The notes beneath the pieces are model-generated. The model saw only the letters and a list, made by a program, of their open reading frames with translations. It was not told the origin of the DNA and made no database searches. Made by a program: the position numbers and the translations under genes. Positions 15,344 to 25,710 of a DNA stretch of 64,000 bases are shown here, in pieces. Origin of the DNA: Henningerozyma blattae CBS 6284 (Eukaryota; Ascomycota; Saccharomycetes; Saccharomycetales; Saccharomycetaceae); contig NC_020193.1 of NCBI RefSeq assembly GCF_000315915.1, positions 186,001 through 250,000 on the forward strand. Direction: 5' to 3'. Numbering within the stretch: position 1 is the first letter of the stretch; each line of letters starts with the position of its first letter.

Positions 15344-16870
15344 ATGAGCAGTGACGAAGGTGAAGTATTTGCAACTAAGGAGGTTACCAATAATGTTTTC
15401 CAAAAATTAACTCAAAGACAAGAAAACCGAGTTTGTTTTGATTGTGGTAATAAAAACCCTACTTGGACATCAGTTCCATTTGGTGTTATGCTATGTATCC
15501 AATGTTCTGCTGTACATAGAAACTTGGGTGTTCATATCACATTTGTCAAATCATCCAATCTTGATAAATGGACTATTAATTATTTGAGAAGATTTAAGTT
15601 GGGTGGTAATCATAAAGCTCGGGAATATTTTTTGAAAAATAATGGGAAACAATATTTAAGTACGTCTAATGTTGATGCACGTGTGAAATACACTAGTAGT
15701 GTTGCTAAACGTTACAAACAACATTTAGATAATATCGTGGAAAAGGATTCTGAATTACATCCAGCAGAATTAGTATTAAACGATGGTGATCTTTCTGCTT
15801 TGAATAGTGATGAATCTAATGATTCTTTAGTATCTACTCCGGGATCTAAAAATAGCTCAACTGCAGATGAATTTTTTTCTAATTGGCAAAAGCCTAATGC
15901 AACTAGTCAAACTTCCATTAATAATTCTCCAAGAGGGTTGACACCAAATAATACTGATTCTGGTTCTAACACTTCCAAGCCAAATACTCCAAGAACATCA
16001 TCCATCTTAAATTCTAACAGAAGAAAGATAAATACGAATAATACAGGTGCTAATACTAGTATTGGTAATAAAAAACATTCTATCTTATCCTCTAGTAGAA
16101 AACCTAAGAAGTTAGGGGCTAAGAAGGTTGATAAATCTAATGCAGAAGATTTATTTGATCAATTTGAAAAAGATGCTGAAGTAGAAAAGGAAGAAGAACA
16201 AACCATGGCATTTGGATTAAACAATAAGAGTAATGGTAATCTTTATAATCCAAGCAACACATACAAAATGAATAATATTTCGCCATCTCAAACTAATGAA
16301 ATAACAATGAGTTCTACTAAGAAGGCCTTTACAGGTGACGAAGAATTTGATGATTTCTTAAATAACGAATCTAATGGTTTTAATAATAATAATGGTAAAG
16401 ATAAAGTAGCTGAATTACAACCTAAGTTTGCCAAATTAGGGTTTGGTATGACTAACAACGATGCCCAAAAATTGGCCGAAGAACAAAAGGAAGCCACTAG
16501 AGCTGCTTCTGGTTATAAATATACTGGTAAGGTTGCAGCCAAATATGGTGGTCAAAATGCTATTTCATCTGATCAATTATTTGGTAGAGGTACTTATGAC
16601 GCTGAAGCCTCTCGTGAAGCCAAGGATAAATTAAAAACATTTGACAATGCTACATCTATTTCCTCTTCATCATACTTTGGTGAAGATAAAGAAGGTGACG
16701 AAGAAGGAAATATGGGTAATTCATATGGAATGGGTAGGAATACTAATAATAGTAACAGTTATATTGATTTTGGTGTAGCAGCAGATGATGAAATTCAAAT
16801 GTTGAAAGACGCCGTGGAGCAAGGTGCAGCTAAATTAGGTAATTATCTAAGAGATTATTTAAGAAAGTGA
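15344..16870 (+). CDS. GLO3: ArfGAP Glo3 (COPI retrograde transport)
   Basis: Glo3 stimulates GTP hydrolysis on Arf1/2 and works with coatomer in Golgi-to-ER retrieval. The 508-residue product compares with 493 in S. cerevisiae. The N-terminal ArfGAP domain has the CxxC-x16-CxxC zinc finger at C31, C34, C51 and C54, followed by the catalytic arginine in C-S-A-V-H-R (R59). The middle is Ser/Asn-rich with the BoCCS-type segment [11 protein letters not shown] and [15 protein letters not shown]. The C-terminus carries the Glo3 regulatory motif, with repeated [10 protein letters not shown] and [11 protein letters not shown] elements. It ends in an amphipathic helix, [12 protein letters not shown], which can sense membrane curvature. 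Its place beside ATP1 and ROX3 mixes chromosome II and V neighbours. Confidence 0.96.
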   Translation: MSSDEGEVFATKEVTNNVFQKLTQRQENRVCFDCGNKNPTWTSVPFGVMLCIQCSAVHRNLGVHITFVKSSNLDKWTINYLRRFKLGGNHKAREYFLKNNGKQYLSTSNVDARVKYTSSVAKRYKQHLDNIVEKDSELHPAELVLNDGDLSALNSDESNDSLVSTPGSKNSSTADEFFSNWQKPNATSQTSINNSPRGLTPNNTDSGSNTSKPNTPRTSSILNSNRRKINTNNTGANTSIGNKKHSILSSSRKPKKLGAKKVDKSNAEDLFDQFEKDAEVEKEEEQTMAFGLNNKSNGNLYNPSNTYKMNNISPSQTNEITMSSTKKAFTGDEEFDDFLNNESNGFNNNNGKDKVAELQPKFAKLGFGMTNNDAQKLAEEQKEATRAASGYKYTGKVAAKYGGQNAISSDQLFGRGTYDAEASREAKDKLKTFDNATSISSSSYFGEDKEGDEEGNMGNSYGMGRNTNNSNSYIDFGVAADDEIQMLKDAVEQGAAKLGNYLRDYLRK

Positions 16871-17381
16871 TGCTAAAGGGTATGTAGTTTTTTTTTTCTT
16901 TTTAAAAGTATAATAAAAAAGAGATGAAAAAAAGATGAAAAATTTAAAAAAAAAATTAAAAATTAAATTATATAATAACAAATAAACAATCATAAACTGT
17001 ATCATATAGGATATACATATAATAATAATAGTAATAATAATAATAATAGTAATAGCAATATCAAAAATAATAACATAATTTTTTAATACAAAAAAAAAAA
17101 ACTCATTGAAGCATAAAGGAAAAAGAAAAAATAAACATTATTAAAAATATATATGTATATAGGAATGATGATTTACACTGCGTGTGTATGTGTGCGTATG
17201 TATGGAGATTGAGGTGTACGTTTTGGGAAAATATGAAAGCGGGATATATGTTTTAGGAAAGCGTATTACCAGAAATAGTAGAATATTTGAAACAGATGAC
17301 TAATTAAAAACATATATACAAACAAGATGTCTGATTATACATATGTAGAAAAAAAAATAAAAATTATAACAGTAGCCAAGG
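16871..17381. other. GLO3-ROX3 convergent intergenic region
   Basis: 511 bp of AT-rich DNA with AAT/AGT trinucleotide runs near 17020-17060 and poly-A stretches, typical of 3' ends. Nothing else is recognised. Confidence 0.55.
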
Positions 17382-18098
17382 TTATTCCAACCTTCTTCTC
17401 TTAACATCATCATTGAATTCACTATTAGGAGTAGCCATTGAACTACCATTTGATTTATTCTTTCTCTTTTTCTGTTGTGAACCGTTCTTCATCGAACTTG
17501 CAGTAGTCCCACCTGTACTGCCAGGATTGCTTACGTTATTTGTATTATTTGAATTTGCACTTGAAAGATTCAAGTTACCTGTTCCGTCGAAATCAAACGC
17601 CAAATCATCAATTTGGAAATTGTTTATAATGGAATTGTTTTGGAATTCTGCAGGGTATGATTTTTCGAAATTGGATATGACATTATTACAAAGGTTCCAA
17701 TCTATATTTGGTAAATTGAAAAGCGATAAATCTCTATTTTTCATCTTTTGTAAATATTCTTGATAATTTTGCTTTTTCAAATCCATATAATTGGAACCAT
17801 CCGACAACATATCTGCATTGTTTTGGAATAGAATATTTGATATTTCCCCACCTTTACCATTTTCTCTTGTCGGTATGATGTTAAATTTACCTGATAGATC
17901 AGAAATTTGATTCTTGTATGATTTTCTCAATTTGACTGCCTTTGTACCGTCCAAGTTGGATCTTGCCACTTGTTTCGAAAGATCTTTAAGGTTATAAATA
18001 GAAATCAAATCATCTAGAGGGTTAGGTTGTTGTGGTTGATAATAAGTTTGAGGGTCGATATAATAGTAGTAATCAGGTGGATTAGTTTCAGTAGTCAT
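17382..18098 (-). CDS. ROX3: Mediator head subunit Med19/Rox3
   Basis: Rox3 (Med19) is a head-module subunit of the RNA polymerase II Mediator complex in the nucleus. The 238-residue protein (220 in S. cerevisiae) has the conserved N-terminal part [17 protein letters not shown] and the highly conserved [26 protein letters not shown] second conserved box, [10 protein letters not shown], follows. The C-terminal tail is low-complexity and ends in basic nuclear-type stretches: [15 protein letters not shown] and K-R-R-R-L-E. It diverges from RPL32, matching YBL093C/YBL092W. Confidence 0.96.
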   Translation of the reverse strand: MTTETNPPDYYYYIDPQTYYQPQQPNPLDDLISIYNLKDLSKQVARSNLDGTKAVKLRKSYKNQISDLSGKFNIIPTRENGKGGEISNILFQNNADMLSDGSNYMDLKKQNYQEYLQKMKNRDLSLFNLPNIDWNLCNNVISNFEKSYPAEFQNNSIINNFQIDDLAFDFDGTGNLNLSSANSNNTNNVSNPGSTGGTTASSMKNGSQQKKRKNKSNGSSMATPNSEFNDDVKRRRLE

Positions 18099-18624
18099 TA
18101 TCTAGAAGGTGTGAGTGAAAGAGAGAGTGAGAGAGAGAGTTGTATACTTATTATTAGCAGAAAATAATAGAAATTGGATAAAAGACAATTTATAAATAAA
18201 TAATAATGAATCAAGTTTGAATGGCTATGTTTTTATACTTTTTTTATACTCTTTCAACACTCTTTTAATACTCTTTTCGCATAATTTTTATCTTACTATT
18301 GATTGTTAAGATGTATGTAAATTGTAATTTTTCAAATTTCTTTTGATTTTTAGCATCGGATAGGGCACCGAATGAAAATGATAATTGGAGAGAAACAAAG
18401 CAAAGACAAAATTTAAGCATCTCTGCCCAACAGGATCGACAACCAAACGAGGTAACAGAATGGTGGGCGGCGGGAACGAGCCAAGAAAGGGTTGAACATA
18501 GAGAATGCCGTAGAAACTGGAAACTGGTGGCATGTGAGCGTGGGCCAGGCACCGTAGCTTAATGCTAGTTACCCGTGACACAGAAACCATTGTAGGAGAG
18601 GTAGGCGGGGAATGCAGGCAGAAC

Positions 18625-18637
18625 ACACCCGTGCATC
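18625..18637 (+). promoter_or_regulatory. Rap1-type (RPG box) site upstream of RPL32
   Basis: ACACCCGTGCATC matches the Rap1 consensus ACACCCRYACAYM at all but one position. Rap1 sites drive most yeast ribosomal protein genes. Binding here is inferred. Confidence 0.7.
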
Positions 18638-18893
18638 TGGGCGGGATAGTTTCCTGATATGGTAACGCCGAAGTGGCGTGCGGGGAGAATGAAGGGCGGG
18701 GCCTATTCTGGCCAGGGCATGTGCATGTAGAGGATAGGGTTGGTGAGGGTTGGTGAGGGTTACGGATGGGGCGGGTAATTCATCGGCGGGGTTATTGATG
18801 TGGCGGATTTTCCGATCGGGAGTAAGGCTAACTCCGGGTTTTAATTTTTCGGGCGGGATTTGCAAATTTGAAATTTGGAATTTACAATGACTG

Positions 18894-18907
18894 TGCATCC
18901 GTGCACC
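18894..18907 (+). promoter_or_regulatory. Second Rap1/HOMOL1-type site upstream of RPL32
   Basis: TGCATCCGTGCACC resembles the HOMOL1 form of Rap1 sites (AACATCCGTGCA). It lies about 260 bp from the first site and about 490 bp before the 5' splice site of RPL32. A pair of Rap1 sites is typical of ribosomal protein promoters. Confidence 0.6.
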
Positions 18908-19380
18908 TCAGGGTGTGACAATTCTTTTTCTTTTTGTTTTTCTCTTATTTCAAAATTTCCATTCGGGTTTCTCATTTCTAGACGGATCCTGCTGTTTGAT
19001 TTTTCATTAGGAAAAGGACACACGGCAACGGTCACATAGGGAGAATATATTGCCAATGGTTTAGGCAGATGCTCTCACTAGAATCTACTCTTCCAAAGGA
19101 AACTCTCTTTACAATATCGATGGAGCTAGACAGAAACTCTCTATCTAGAACTCTCTTTTCCCACAGCCCCTCGATTCTTGTCAATTCCAATTCTCAATAC
19201 CCCGATAACATAGTAGTCAATCCGGGTTGGGCTGCCGTAATTGTATGGTCATTGAATATACTACCATACGTAATAATATATATACAAATTTTTATATAGT
19301 GATAAAATTGGTAATGATTTTTTTTTTTAGCAAAAGACACCTTAGGTATAGATCGGACAAGAACATAGTGAATTATCAAG

Positions 19381-19908
<528 letters not shown>

Positions 19909-20452
19909 GAAATTTGATCTATCGTCATATTTTCTTTTGATAAAAATCCGTTATATCATTTTATAATTTATTTTTTTAATATTTTATTATATATAAATTC
20001 CATTTCCTATTACGTACTTTAAAACAATTTAAATTTAGCATTGTGTAATGGCAAAGCAAATTAAGAGTAATATAACATTGAAATTTATTTTAATATATAT
20101 AGAATTTCTTAAATCAAACTACATTTAAATAAAAATGATAAAATAGATATGGTGGCAAGATTAAAGAAGATACAGAGAGAGAAATAAAAAATTTGAACCC
20201 TTTTCTGATTATTCGAAACTTTAATATTTCGATTGTTTTTGTATCGCATGTTCGGCGGCAAAGAATGGTATATATATATATATATATTTATATATTATTT
20301 ATTATTGTTATTATTGTTATTTTTTTGATTATGATTTTAAATAAAATATCTTTTTTAATTTTTCGTATTTTAAAATGAGAAGAGAAGGGGAGAGTGACAG
20401 AGTGGTGAAGATTTAAGATAAGGATATGTTCATTATTATAATATTGCAATAT
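19909..20452. other. RPL32-SCS22 convergent intergenic region
   Basis: 544 bp of very AT-rich DNA with a (TA)n run at about 20268-20288 and T-rich stretches. No gene is supported. Confidence 0.55.
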
Positions 20453-21231
20453 TTAAAAGAATCTCAAATAACCAAAGACACCAGCAAGAATTAAAACTAT
20501 AATCATCAAGAACATAGAAGAACTAGAACCGGAACTCTTGGCTGCAGATTGTTGAACGGATTTAGTTTCTTTATTCCCAACAACAGCATCATTGGTATTT
20601 GAAGAACCTGTAACACCTCTATTTTTCAATTCAGTTTCTGGGTAATGGTGATCTTCATGAGAAGCACCGGCACCTGTTGTGGAATGGTGATGTTTTTCAT
20701 GGGAACCACTCGATTTACTACTCAAATTATATCTAACTTTAATTTTCTTGGAAATGGCTTGTTTCTTATATTCCATTTCTAATTCAGGCCAAGCTTCAGC
20801 TACAGATTTTGTACCCAAATCATTTGGAGCTGGTAAAGTTATAATTAAGAATTTATCACGGCATTTATAATCAGGAGCTGGTTCTTCAGTTAACCCTAAT
20901 AATATGACTTGAACTTCTACAGATTCACCAGGTTCTACTAAAGCTGCATTTGGTCTAACACAATAGAATTTAGGGGCAGTAGTTTTCACTTTAAATACAA
21001 TAGGATGATCGGATGTATTGGTAACAGTGGCGTATTGTGTGGATTGTTGTGTAAATGGTGCTATTGCAAGGGATCTTTATAGGAAGGATATTCCAAATTT
21101 TGTTGAATATTGTTAGTAAATGATTCTAAGAGGGGAGGGGGGAAGGAGGGTTCAAAAAAAAATAATAATAATAAAATTGACATACGATTATATTCCAAAA
21201 CGTCTGGTTTAATTTCGATATTTGAACGCAT
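20453..21231 (-). CDS. SCS22: VAP-family ER membrane protein, two exons (Scs22/Scs2-like)
   Basis: VAP proteins sit in the ER, bind FFAT-motif proteins at contact sites and influence phospholipid synthesis. The coding sequence is complement(20453..21060, 21186..21231), giving 217 residues. Exon 1 encodes M-R-S-N-I-E-I-K-P-D-V-L-E-Y-N and the first base of a Pro codon. Exon 2 continues P-P-F-T-Q-Q-S-T-Q-Y-A. The MSP domain carries the family signature T-T-A-P-K-F-Y-C-V-R-P-N. D-Y-K-C-R-D-K-F-L-I is also present. A low-complexity linker leads to a C-terminal tail-anchor helix in the last ~20 residues. Position between RPL32 and MAP2, and the intron, match S. cerevisiae SCS22 rather than SCS2. 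The first in-frame Met in exon 2 would remove half of the MSP fold. Confidence 0.9.
21061..21185 (-). other. SCS22: Intron of SCS22 (125 nt)
   Basis: On the minus strand the 5' splice site is GTATGT from 21185, the branch point is TACTAAC at 21118-21112, and the 3' splice site is TAG at 21063-21061. Splicing splits a Pro codon (C/CA) and rebuilds the conserved MSP N-terminus. Confidence 0.9.
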
Positions 21232-22698
21232 AGTTTAATATTTGAACGACTTGTATGTGGGTTGGGAGTGCAATGAGAAGTAATTTAGAGATCCGTCGAA
21301 AAAAATTATAATTATAGATGAATTCTAACCAATATTTTTTTATCAGGTGTGTATACAATTTGTCGTTATTGCTTTTCTTTTTCTTTCTGTATTGCTTATT
21401 TCGTTGGTCGTTTGTCCTTTCGTTTTTTTTAAATTTTTTGGTTTCTTGGGAAAAAAAAAATTTACAATGAATGATACAATCGATTGAGCTTTGTGGTTGT
21501 GGTTTTAATTGATTATTTATTAATTAAAGAATTTTCTTTATTTTTTTGTAAAAAATTATATTATCTTGATTTTCTTTTTAAATTTTGTTTGTTTCCAAAT
21601 TTCTATTCAATTCGTTGTGTTGTATATAGTTTTTGAAAATGGAAATTCGAAATACGAGAAATAAATAAATAAAAAAAAAAATATAAAGTGCCAATTGATA
21701 GTTCGCCAAAAAAGAAAAAAAAATCCTAAAAAAAAATTGAAAAATATAAATTTACCTTGAAAGTTATAATAAGAATTATAATATATGATGAAGGGGAAGT
21801 TTTATATATATGTTTAGTAGTATATTATATATGTTTATTTATAAAATAATACAGTATTGATATTTAAGATAAATCGAATCGAATTCTTTTCCAGTTTCCA
21901 AGAGCATTGAGCATTTCTACCAGTTTTCCCTTATTCCCTATTCCTTATTTCCTCTTCTTTCCCTTAGCTTTTGCATTATTTTTTTTATTTTTGGTTTTTC
22001 CTTGTTTCTTTCCAATCTTGTTATCCTATTAGCTAAGAGTATAATAAATGTATCCTTAGAGATAAATGAAAATATCCTAGTCTGAATACACTGTAGTAGG
22101 ATATATTACTATTACTCTTCAAACCACCCTGCTTGGTATCCCAAAATGGATACCACGGGTAAACATCCCAAAAGGGACACCCCGTCCGTATTTCTCAAAA
22201 CGGAAATGCAACAAGTCTTGCCGTTACCCGGCTGTACCCCCTGATTCCTGTTTTAGGGCAGTTTCTGGATCCGTCCAAGGCGCACGCAGAATAACTTGAT
22301 AGGGTCACAGATGCCAGAAGGGGTACCTTGGGTTCGAATCCTACAGGCGGCTAACAGTCTGTTTCCATATTCTATCATATATACGATGATGATATGATAT
22401 GATGAAACTATTAAAAGTGTCAATAAATTGAAAAGAGTTAAAAGAAAAAAGTGGTAAAGAATGGAAAAGAGTTAAAAAAAGGTAGTGAAGAGTTAAAGAA
22501 AGGAGTTTTAAGTTTTTAAGAGGGCATTACGTTATGCACAGTTTGGTACAGGCCGAGGGATATAAAGGAACATGAATCGGGTGTGGTAGGCCCCGTTGTT
22601 CATTCTGTCATTACATAATTATGTACTGTATGTATATGTGAGTATTTCTTTCCTCATCGATTCTATTTTCTTAAAAGTGCACACAGGATCGCCGAGAC
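21232..22698. other. SCS22-MAP2 intergenic region with a GC-rich, dyad-rich patch
   Basis: 1.47 kb in all. The first ~850 bp are SCS22 promoter, AT-rich with poly-A/T. From about 22,120 to 22,350 the DNA turns GC-rich. It holds three consecutive inverted repeats (22135-22154, a second near 22166-22180, and TCCGT/ACGGA near 22185-22204), a Reb1-type TTACCCG at 22224-22230 and a B-box-like GGTTCGAATCC at 22331-22341. No protein-coding gene is seen. Confidence 0.55.
22331..22341 (+). promoter_or_regulatory. Isolated TFIIIC B-box-like sequence (tRNA relic or extra-TFIIIC site)
   Basis: GGTTCGAATCC is a full B-box match. Upstream, TGGATCCGTCCAAGGCGC (22266-22283) vaguely resembles the D-arm of a class II tRNA such as tRNA-Leu, at a suitable distance. 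I could not pair an acceptor stem, and no T-run terminator follows. It is either a degraded tRNA, a TFIIIC-only site, or chance. Confidence 0.35.
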
Positions 22699-23961
22699 TT
22701 AGTAGTCATCACCCCTGGAAACTACTTCCTTCTTGTGTGGATGCAATAAGATCGTATGCTCGAATTGAGCAGTGTATGAGCCCTCGATATCCATCAGTGG
22801 AGGATAATCTTGGACGATACCTTCTTTGACCAAATTGTTCAGGGCAAATAAATATTTATCTTCGCCTAGCCCATCCAAGTAACGACGGCAGAATGGTAAT
22901 GTGCCAAAGTTACGCTGTATGGTAGTAAGGAGATGTTTAGATCTTGATAGACTTGGTGGTGCCAAACTGGCGTAGTCACTGCTTAATGCATAGTGAGAGA
23001 CCTCACCACTAGGGATTACGTATCCGGAACCTGTGGTACCGAACGTCTCGATAGCAAAATGTTCGCCTTCTTCCATCTTAGTCTCATCACCGTTTTTCAC
23101 AATGGGGACAGATTTACCTCCATGGATACGATAAGGTCCAATGTTATGACCACACAAGTTCCGGCATGGTTTAATTGGGTACACTTTACCATCTAATTCT
23201 ACTTCGTAGGATTCCATAACTTCTTGGATGGCTTCACCTATATCTGTTAATCTCACATCGATACCTGCTTCACGAACACCGGTCTCTGTGGATTCACGAA
23301 CAGCTTTCAATAAATTATCATATCTAGGGTCCATTGCAACTGTCCAAGCAGAATCTATGATATTACCATTAACTTGAACACCGAAATCCACTTTCATCAC
23401 ATCTCCCTTTTTGAAAACAGTCTTGTCACCTTTATTTGGAGTGAAATGAGCTGCACAATCATTAATAGAAAGACCAGTTGGGAAACCGATCCCTGCCAAT
23501 TTTGGATTTTCCATATTATTTAAATTGATTTCAGCTTTGGTGAATTTTCTTGTCGAATTTTCGATTAATTCTGCAATTTCTGTTAAACTCATACCTGGTT
23601 GAATTTTGGGCCTTACATTTTGTCTAACACGACGATGAATTTCGGCACCTTTACGAACATCATTCCAATGTTGGTAATTATCTTCACTTAATTTCAAATA
23701 TTTTTTTTCAGTATCTGTTTTACGTTTTAAATTGAAATCTTGCTCATAATCTAGCCATTGACCTTGAGGATATTTTTCTTCAGGGAAAATCAATTCAATA
23801 GCTTTAACGTTATTTTTCTTCTTCTTTTTCTTATTCTTTTTTTTCTTGGAAGGTTCCGCAGTGGTAGTGGTGGCGTCAGTTTCAGTTGCATTCCCAGTGG
23901 TTTCTGCTACTTCTGGTTCTTTTGGAACATCTACTTTTAACGGTTCTACACTGTTTGGCAT
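22699..23961 (-). CDS. MAP2: Methionine aminopeptidase 2
   Basis: Map2 is the type 2 cytosolic metallopeptidase that removes initiator Met co-translationally. The 420-residue protein matches S. cerevisiae Map2 (421). The N-terminus has an acidic/Thr-rich stretch and a poly-Lys block ([11 protein letters not shown]) of the kind linked to ribosome association. The catalytic pita-bread fold starts near residue 110. Metal-ligand motifs are visible: [14 protein letters not shown] for the two Asp ligands, H-N-I-G for His, E-T-F-G for Glu, and the final E near F-E-H-T-I-L-L. It ends R-G-D-D-Y. It diverges from SHO1. Confidence 0.97.
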   Translation of the reverse strand: MPNSVEPLKVDVPKEPEVAETTGNATETDATTTTAEPSKKKKNKKKKKKNNVKAIELIFPEEKYPQGQWLDYEQDFNLKRKTDTEKKYLKLSEDNYQHWNDVRKGAEIHRRVRQNVRPKIQPGMSLTEIAELIENSTRKFTKAEINLNNMENPKLAGIGFPTGLSINDCAAHFTPNKGDKTVFKKGDVMKVDFGVQVNGNIIDSAWTVAMDPRYDNLLKAVRESTETGVREAGIDVRLTDIGEAIQEVMESYEVELDGKVYPIKPCRNLCGHNIGPYRIHGGKSVPIVKNGDETKMEEGEHFAIETFGTTGSGYVIPSGEVSHYALSSDYASLAPPSLSRSKHLLTTIQRNFGTLPFCRRYLDGLGEDKYLFALNNLVKEGIVQDYPPLMDIEGSYTAQFEHTILLHPHKKEVVSRGDDY

Positions 23962-24594
23962 TTCAACTAGGGTTCTTCTACAGAATTAAGTTTTAACAAG
24001 ATGCAGATACAACAAGATAGGGCAGATATAATAGAATTAGTTGATGTAATTAAATTTCTCGGTTTCCTTACTACAATTCGAAATTGAAAAATTAAAGAAA
24101 TTCAAAAAAAATTCAAAAAAAAAACAACCTCCGAAACAATAGGCGAATATATTATACATTTATAAAAAACAAAAAGGAAGCTTATCGGTTTCATTTTGAT
24201 TATATATAAGAACTATCCATATATATATATATACGTATAATTTCAAGTCACAACGGGGCTTCGAATTTCCTATTCACTTGACTTTTTTTTTCTATTTTGC
24301 CTCGCTTTGCCTCGCTTTTTTTTCAATTACGTATAATCTTTTTGCCATTATTTGCATAACCTCATTGGAGTCTCTTACTTAATTGAGCTTTAATTAGGCG
24401 CATTCGTGTAGTTTAGGAAAAAGTAAAACGCGTCCCAGATCAAAAAAAAAAAAATAAAATAAAATGACAACCAAAATAAAATAAGCCTTGGCTTAATTGC
24501 AAACAGGTATATAAAAAAAAAAGTATCAACGAACTTTAACTTCCCATTTTACTTCTCAGGAAATACAGACATAACACACAAAAACAATAAAAAG
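23962..24594. promoter_or_regulatory. Divergent MAP2/SHO1 promoter
   Basis: 633 bp, AT-rich with A-tracts and a (TA)n run near 24217-24232. One MluI-box-type ACGCGT lies at 24428-24433, about 160 bp before the SHO1 start. A single such site is weak evidence for cell-cycle control. Confidence 0.45.
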
Positions 24595-25710
24595 ATGCCT
24601 ATTCCAAGCAGAGCAGATGCAAAAGTGCGTCGTAGTAAAGCTCATGTAAAACATACATTCAGTATCCATAACCTACTGGGAGATCCATTTGGAATATCAT
24701 CCATCACTATTGCTATATTTGCGTGGATCATTACACTGGGTGGTTCTTCTGCTGCAGTATCTAGTGACGAAGCGTTCCCCAGATTTTCATGGTGGGGGAT
24801 AGCGTATCAATTATTCATGATATTCATAATGATATTTCTTTATACATATGATCTGATAGATTATTATCGGAATTTCTTAACAGGATCCAATAGTGTTGCA
24901 TTTGTTTATAATACGAATTCTGCCACCAATTTGATATATACCGGTGGATCTAAGCGTGCTGCTGCTTCTGCAGGGTTTGTCTTGATGGCCACGATGAATT
25001 TATTCTGGATCTTTTATTTTGGTGGTGATAATGCATCTCCAATCAATAGATGGTTAGATTCATTTTCCATTCGTGGAATCAGACCATCGGCACAAGAAAA
25101 TGCATTACTAAGAGCACATAGAAGATCTACTAATTTGATTTTGAAAAATAGGAACCATAATAATAGTACCATAAATGGGAATAACGTTGATTTTGAAGGC
25201 TCTATGGGTGTGGGTAGCCGATTAGACGAATATTCGTTACAAAGACATAATAATCCTAATTTACATAATAGGAATATGACTAATGGAGGAGAACAAATGA
25301 TCAATTATATGTCATCTGTAGAGTTGAACGGGTTGGAGAATACCGAACCTAAAAAGACTCAACAAGAAATAACAAATGATTTGAAAGATATTAGTGATGA
25401 TGATATGGAATTATCAGGTAACAATGATTCTGGTGTGAATAATAATAGAAACACTTATTACACTGACGTATCCAATGGTAATACTGAGACTACAATGGGA
25501 TTCTATAGTGACATTGGAGATGACGTGTTCCCCTACAAGGCACGAGCCTTGTACTCATACAAGGCTAATGAAAACGATGCCTATGAAATCTCGTTTGAGC
25601 AAAACGAACTATTAGAAGTGAGTGACATCGAAGGACGTTGGTGGAAGGCAAGAAGAGAAAATGGGACTACGGGTATTATACCGAGCAATTATGTGGAACT
25701 GATCGAATAA
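24595..25710 (+). CDS. SHO1: Osmosensor and adaptor Sho1 of the HOG pathway
   Basis: Sho1 is a plasma-membrane adaptor that recruits Pbs2 and Ste11 in osmotic stress and in filamentation signalling. The 371-residue protein (367 in S. cerevisiae) has a short cytosolic N-terminus, then four membrane segments within about residues 34-145, with the conserved I-I-T-L-G-G-S-S-A. W-W-G-I-A-Y-Q-L-F and N-L-F-W-I-F-Y-F-G-G are also present. A long Asn-rich linker follows. The C-terminal SH3 domain (about 312-371) has Y-K-A-R-A-L-Y-S-Y, G-R-W-W-K-A-R and I-I-P-S-N-Y-V-E. The linker is the divergent part. Its place next to MAP2 mixes chromosome V and II neighbours. Confidence 0.97.
   Translation: MPIPSRADAKVRRSKAHVKHTFSIHNLLGDPFGISSITIAIFAWIITLGGSSAAVSSDEAFPRFSWWGIAYQLFMIFIMIFLYTYDLIDYYRNFLTGSNSVAFVYNTNSATNLIYTGGSKRAAASAGFVLMATMNLFWIFYFGGDNASPINRWLDSFSIRGIRPSAQENALLRAHRRSTNLILKNRNHNNSTINGNNVDFEGSMGVGSRLDEYSLQRHNNPNLHNRNMTNGGEQMINYMSSVELNGLENTEPKKTQQEITNDLKDISDDDMELSGNNDSGVNNNRNTYYTDVSNGNTETTMGFYSDIGDDVFPYKARALYSYKANENDAYEISFEQNELLEVSDIEGRWWKARRENGTTGIIPSNYVELIE

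Larger units (their letters stand above)
18099..19380. promoter_or_regulatory. Divergent ROX3/RPL32 promoter and RPL32 5' leader
   Basis: This holds the ROX3 and RPL32 promoters. A GC-rich patch runs from about 18,400 to 18,900 and contains two Rap1-type sites (listed separately). Reb1-type TTACCCG/CGGGTAA cores lie at 18569-18575 and 18772-18778. A tandem repeat of GGGTTGGTGA lies near 18739-18758. Short ORFs across the patch, on both strands, have no recognisable content and are left out. Confidence 0.6.

Noticed and set aside
18265..19056. Several minus-strand ORFs between ROX3 and RPL32
   Set aside because: They overlap each other and the Rap1 sites, are unlike any family I know, and follow the GC-rich patch.
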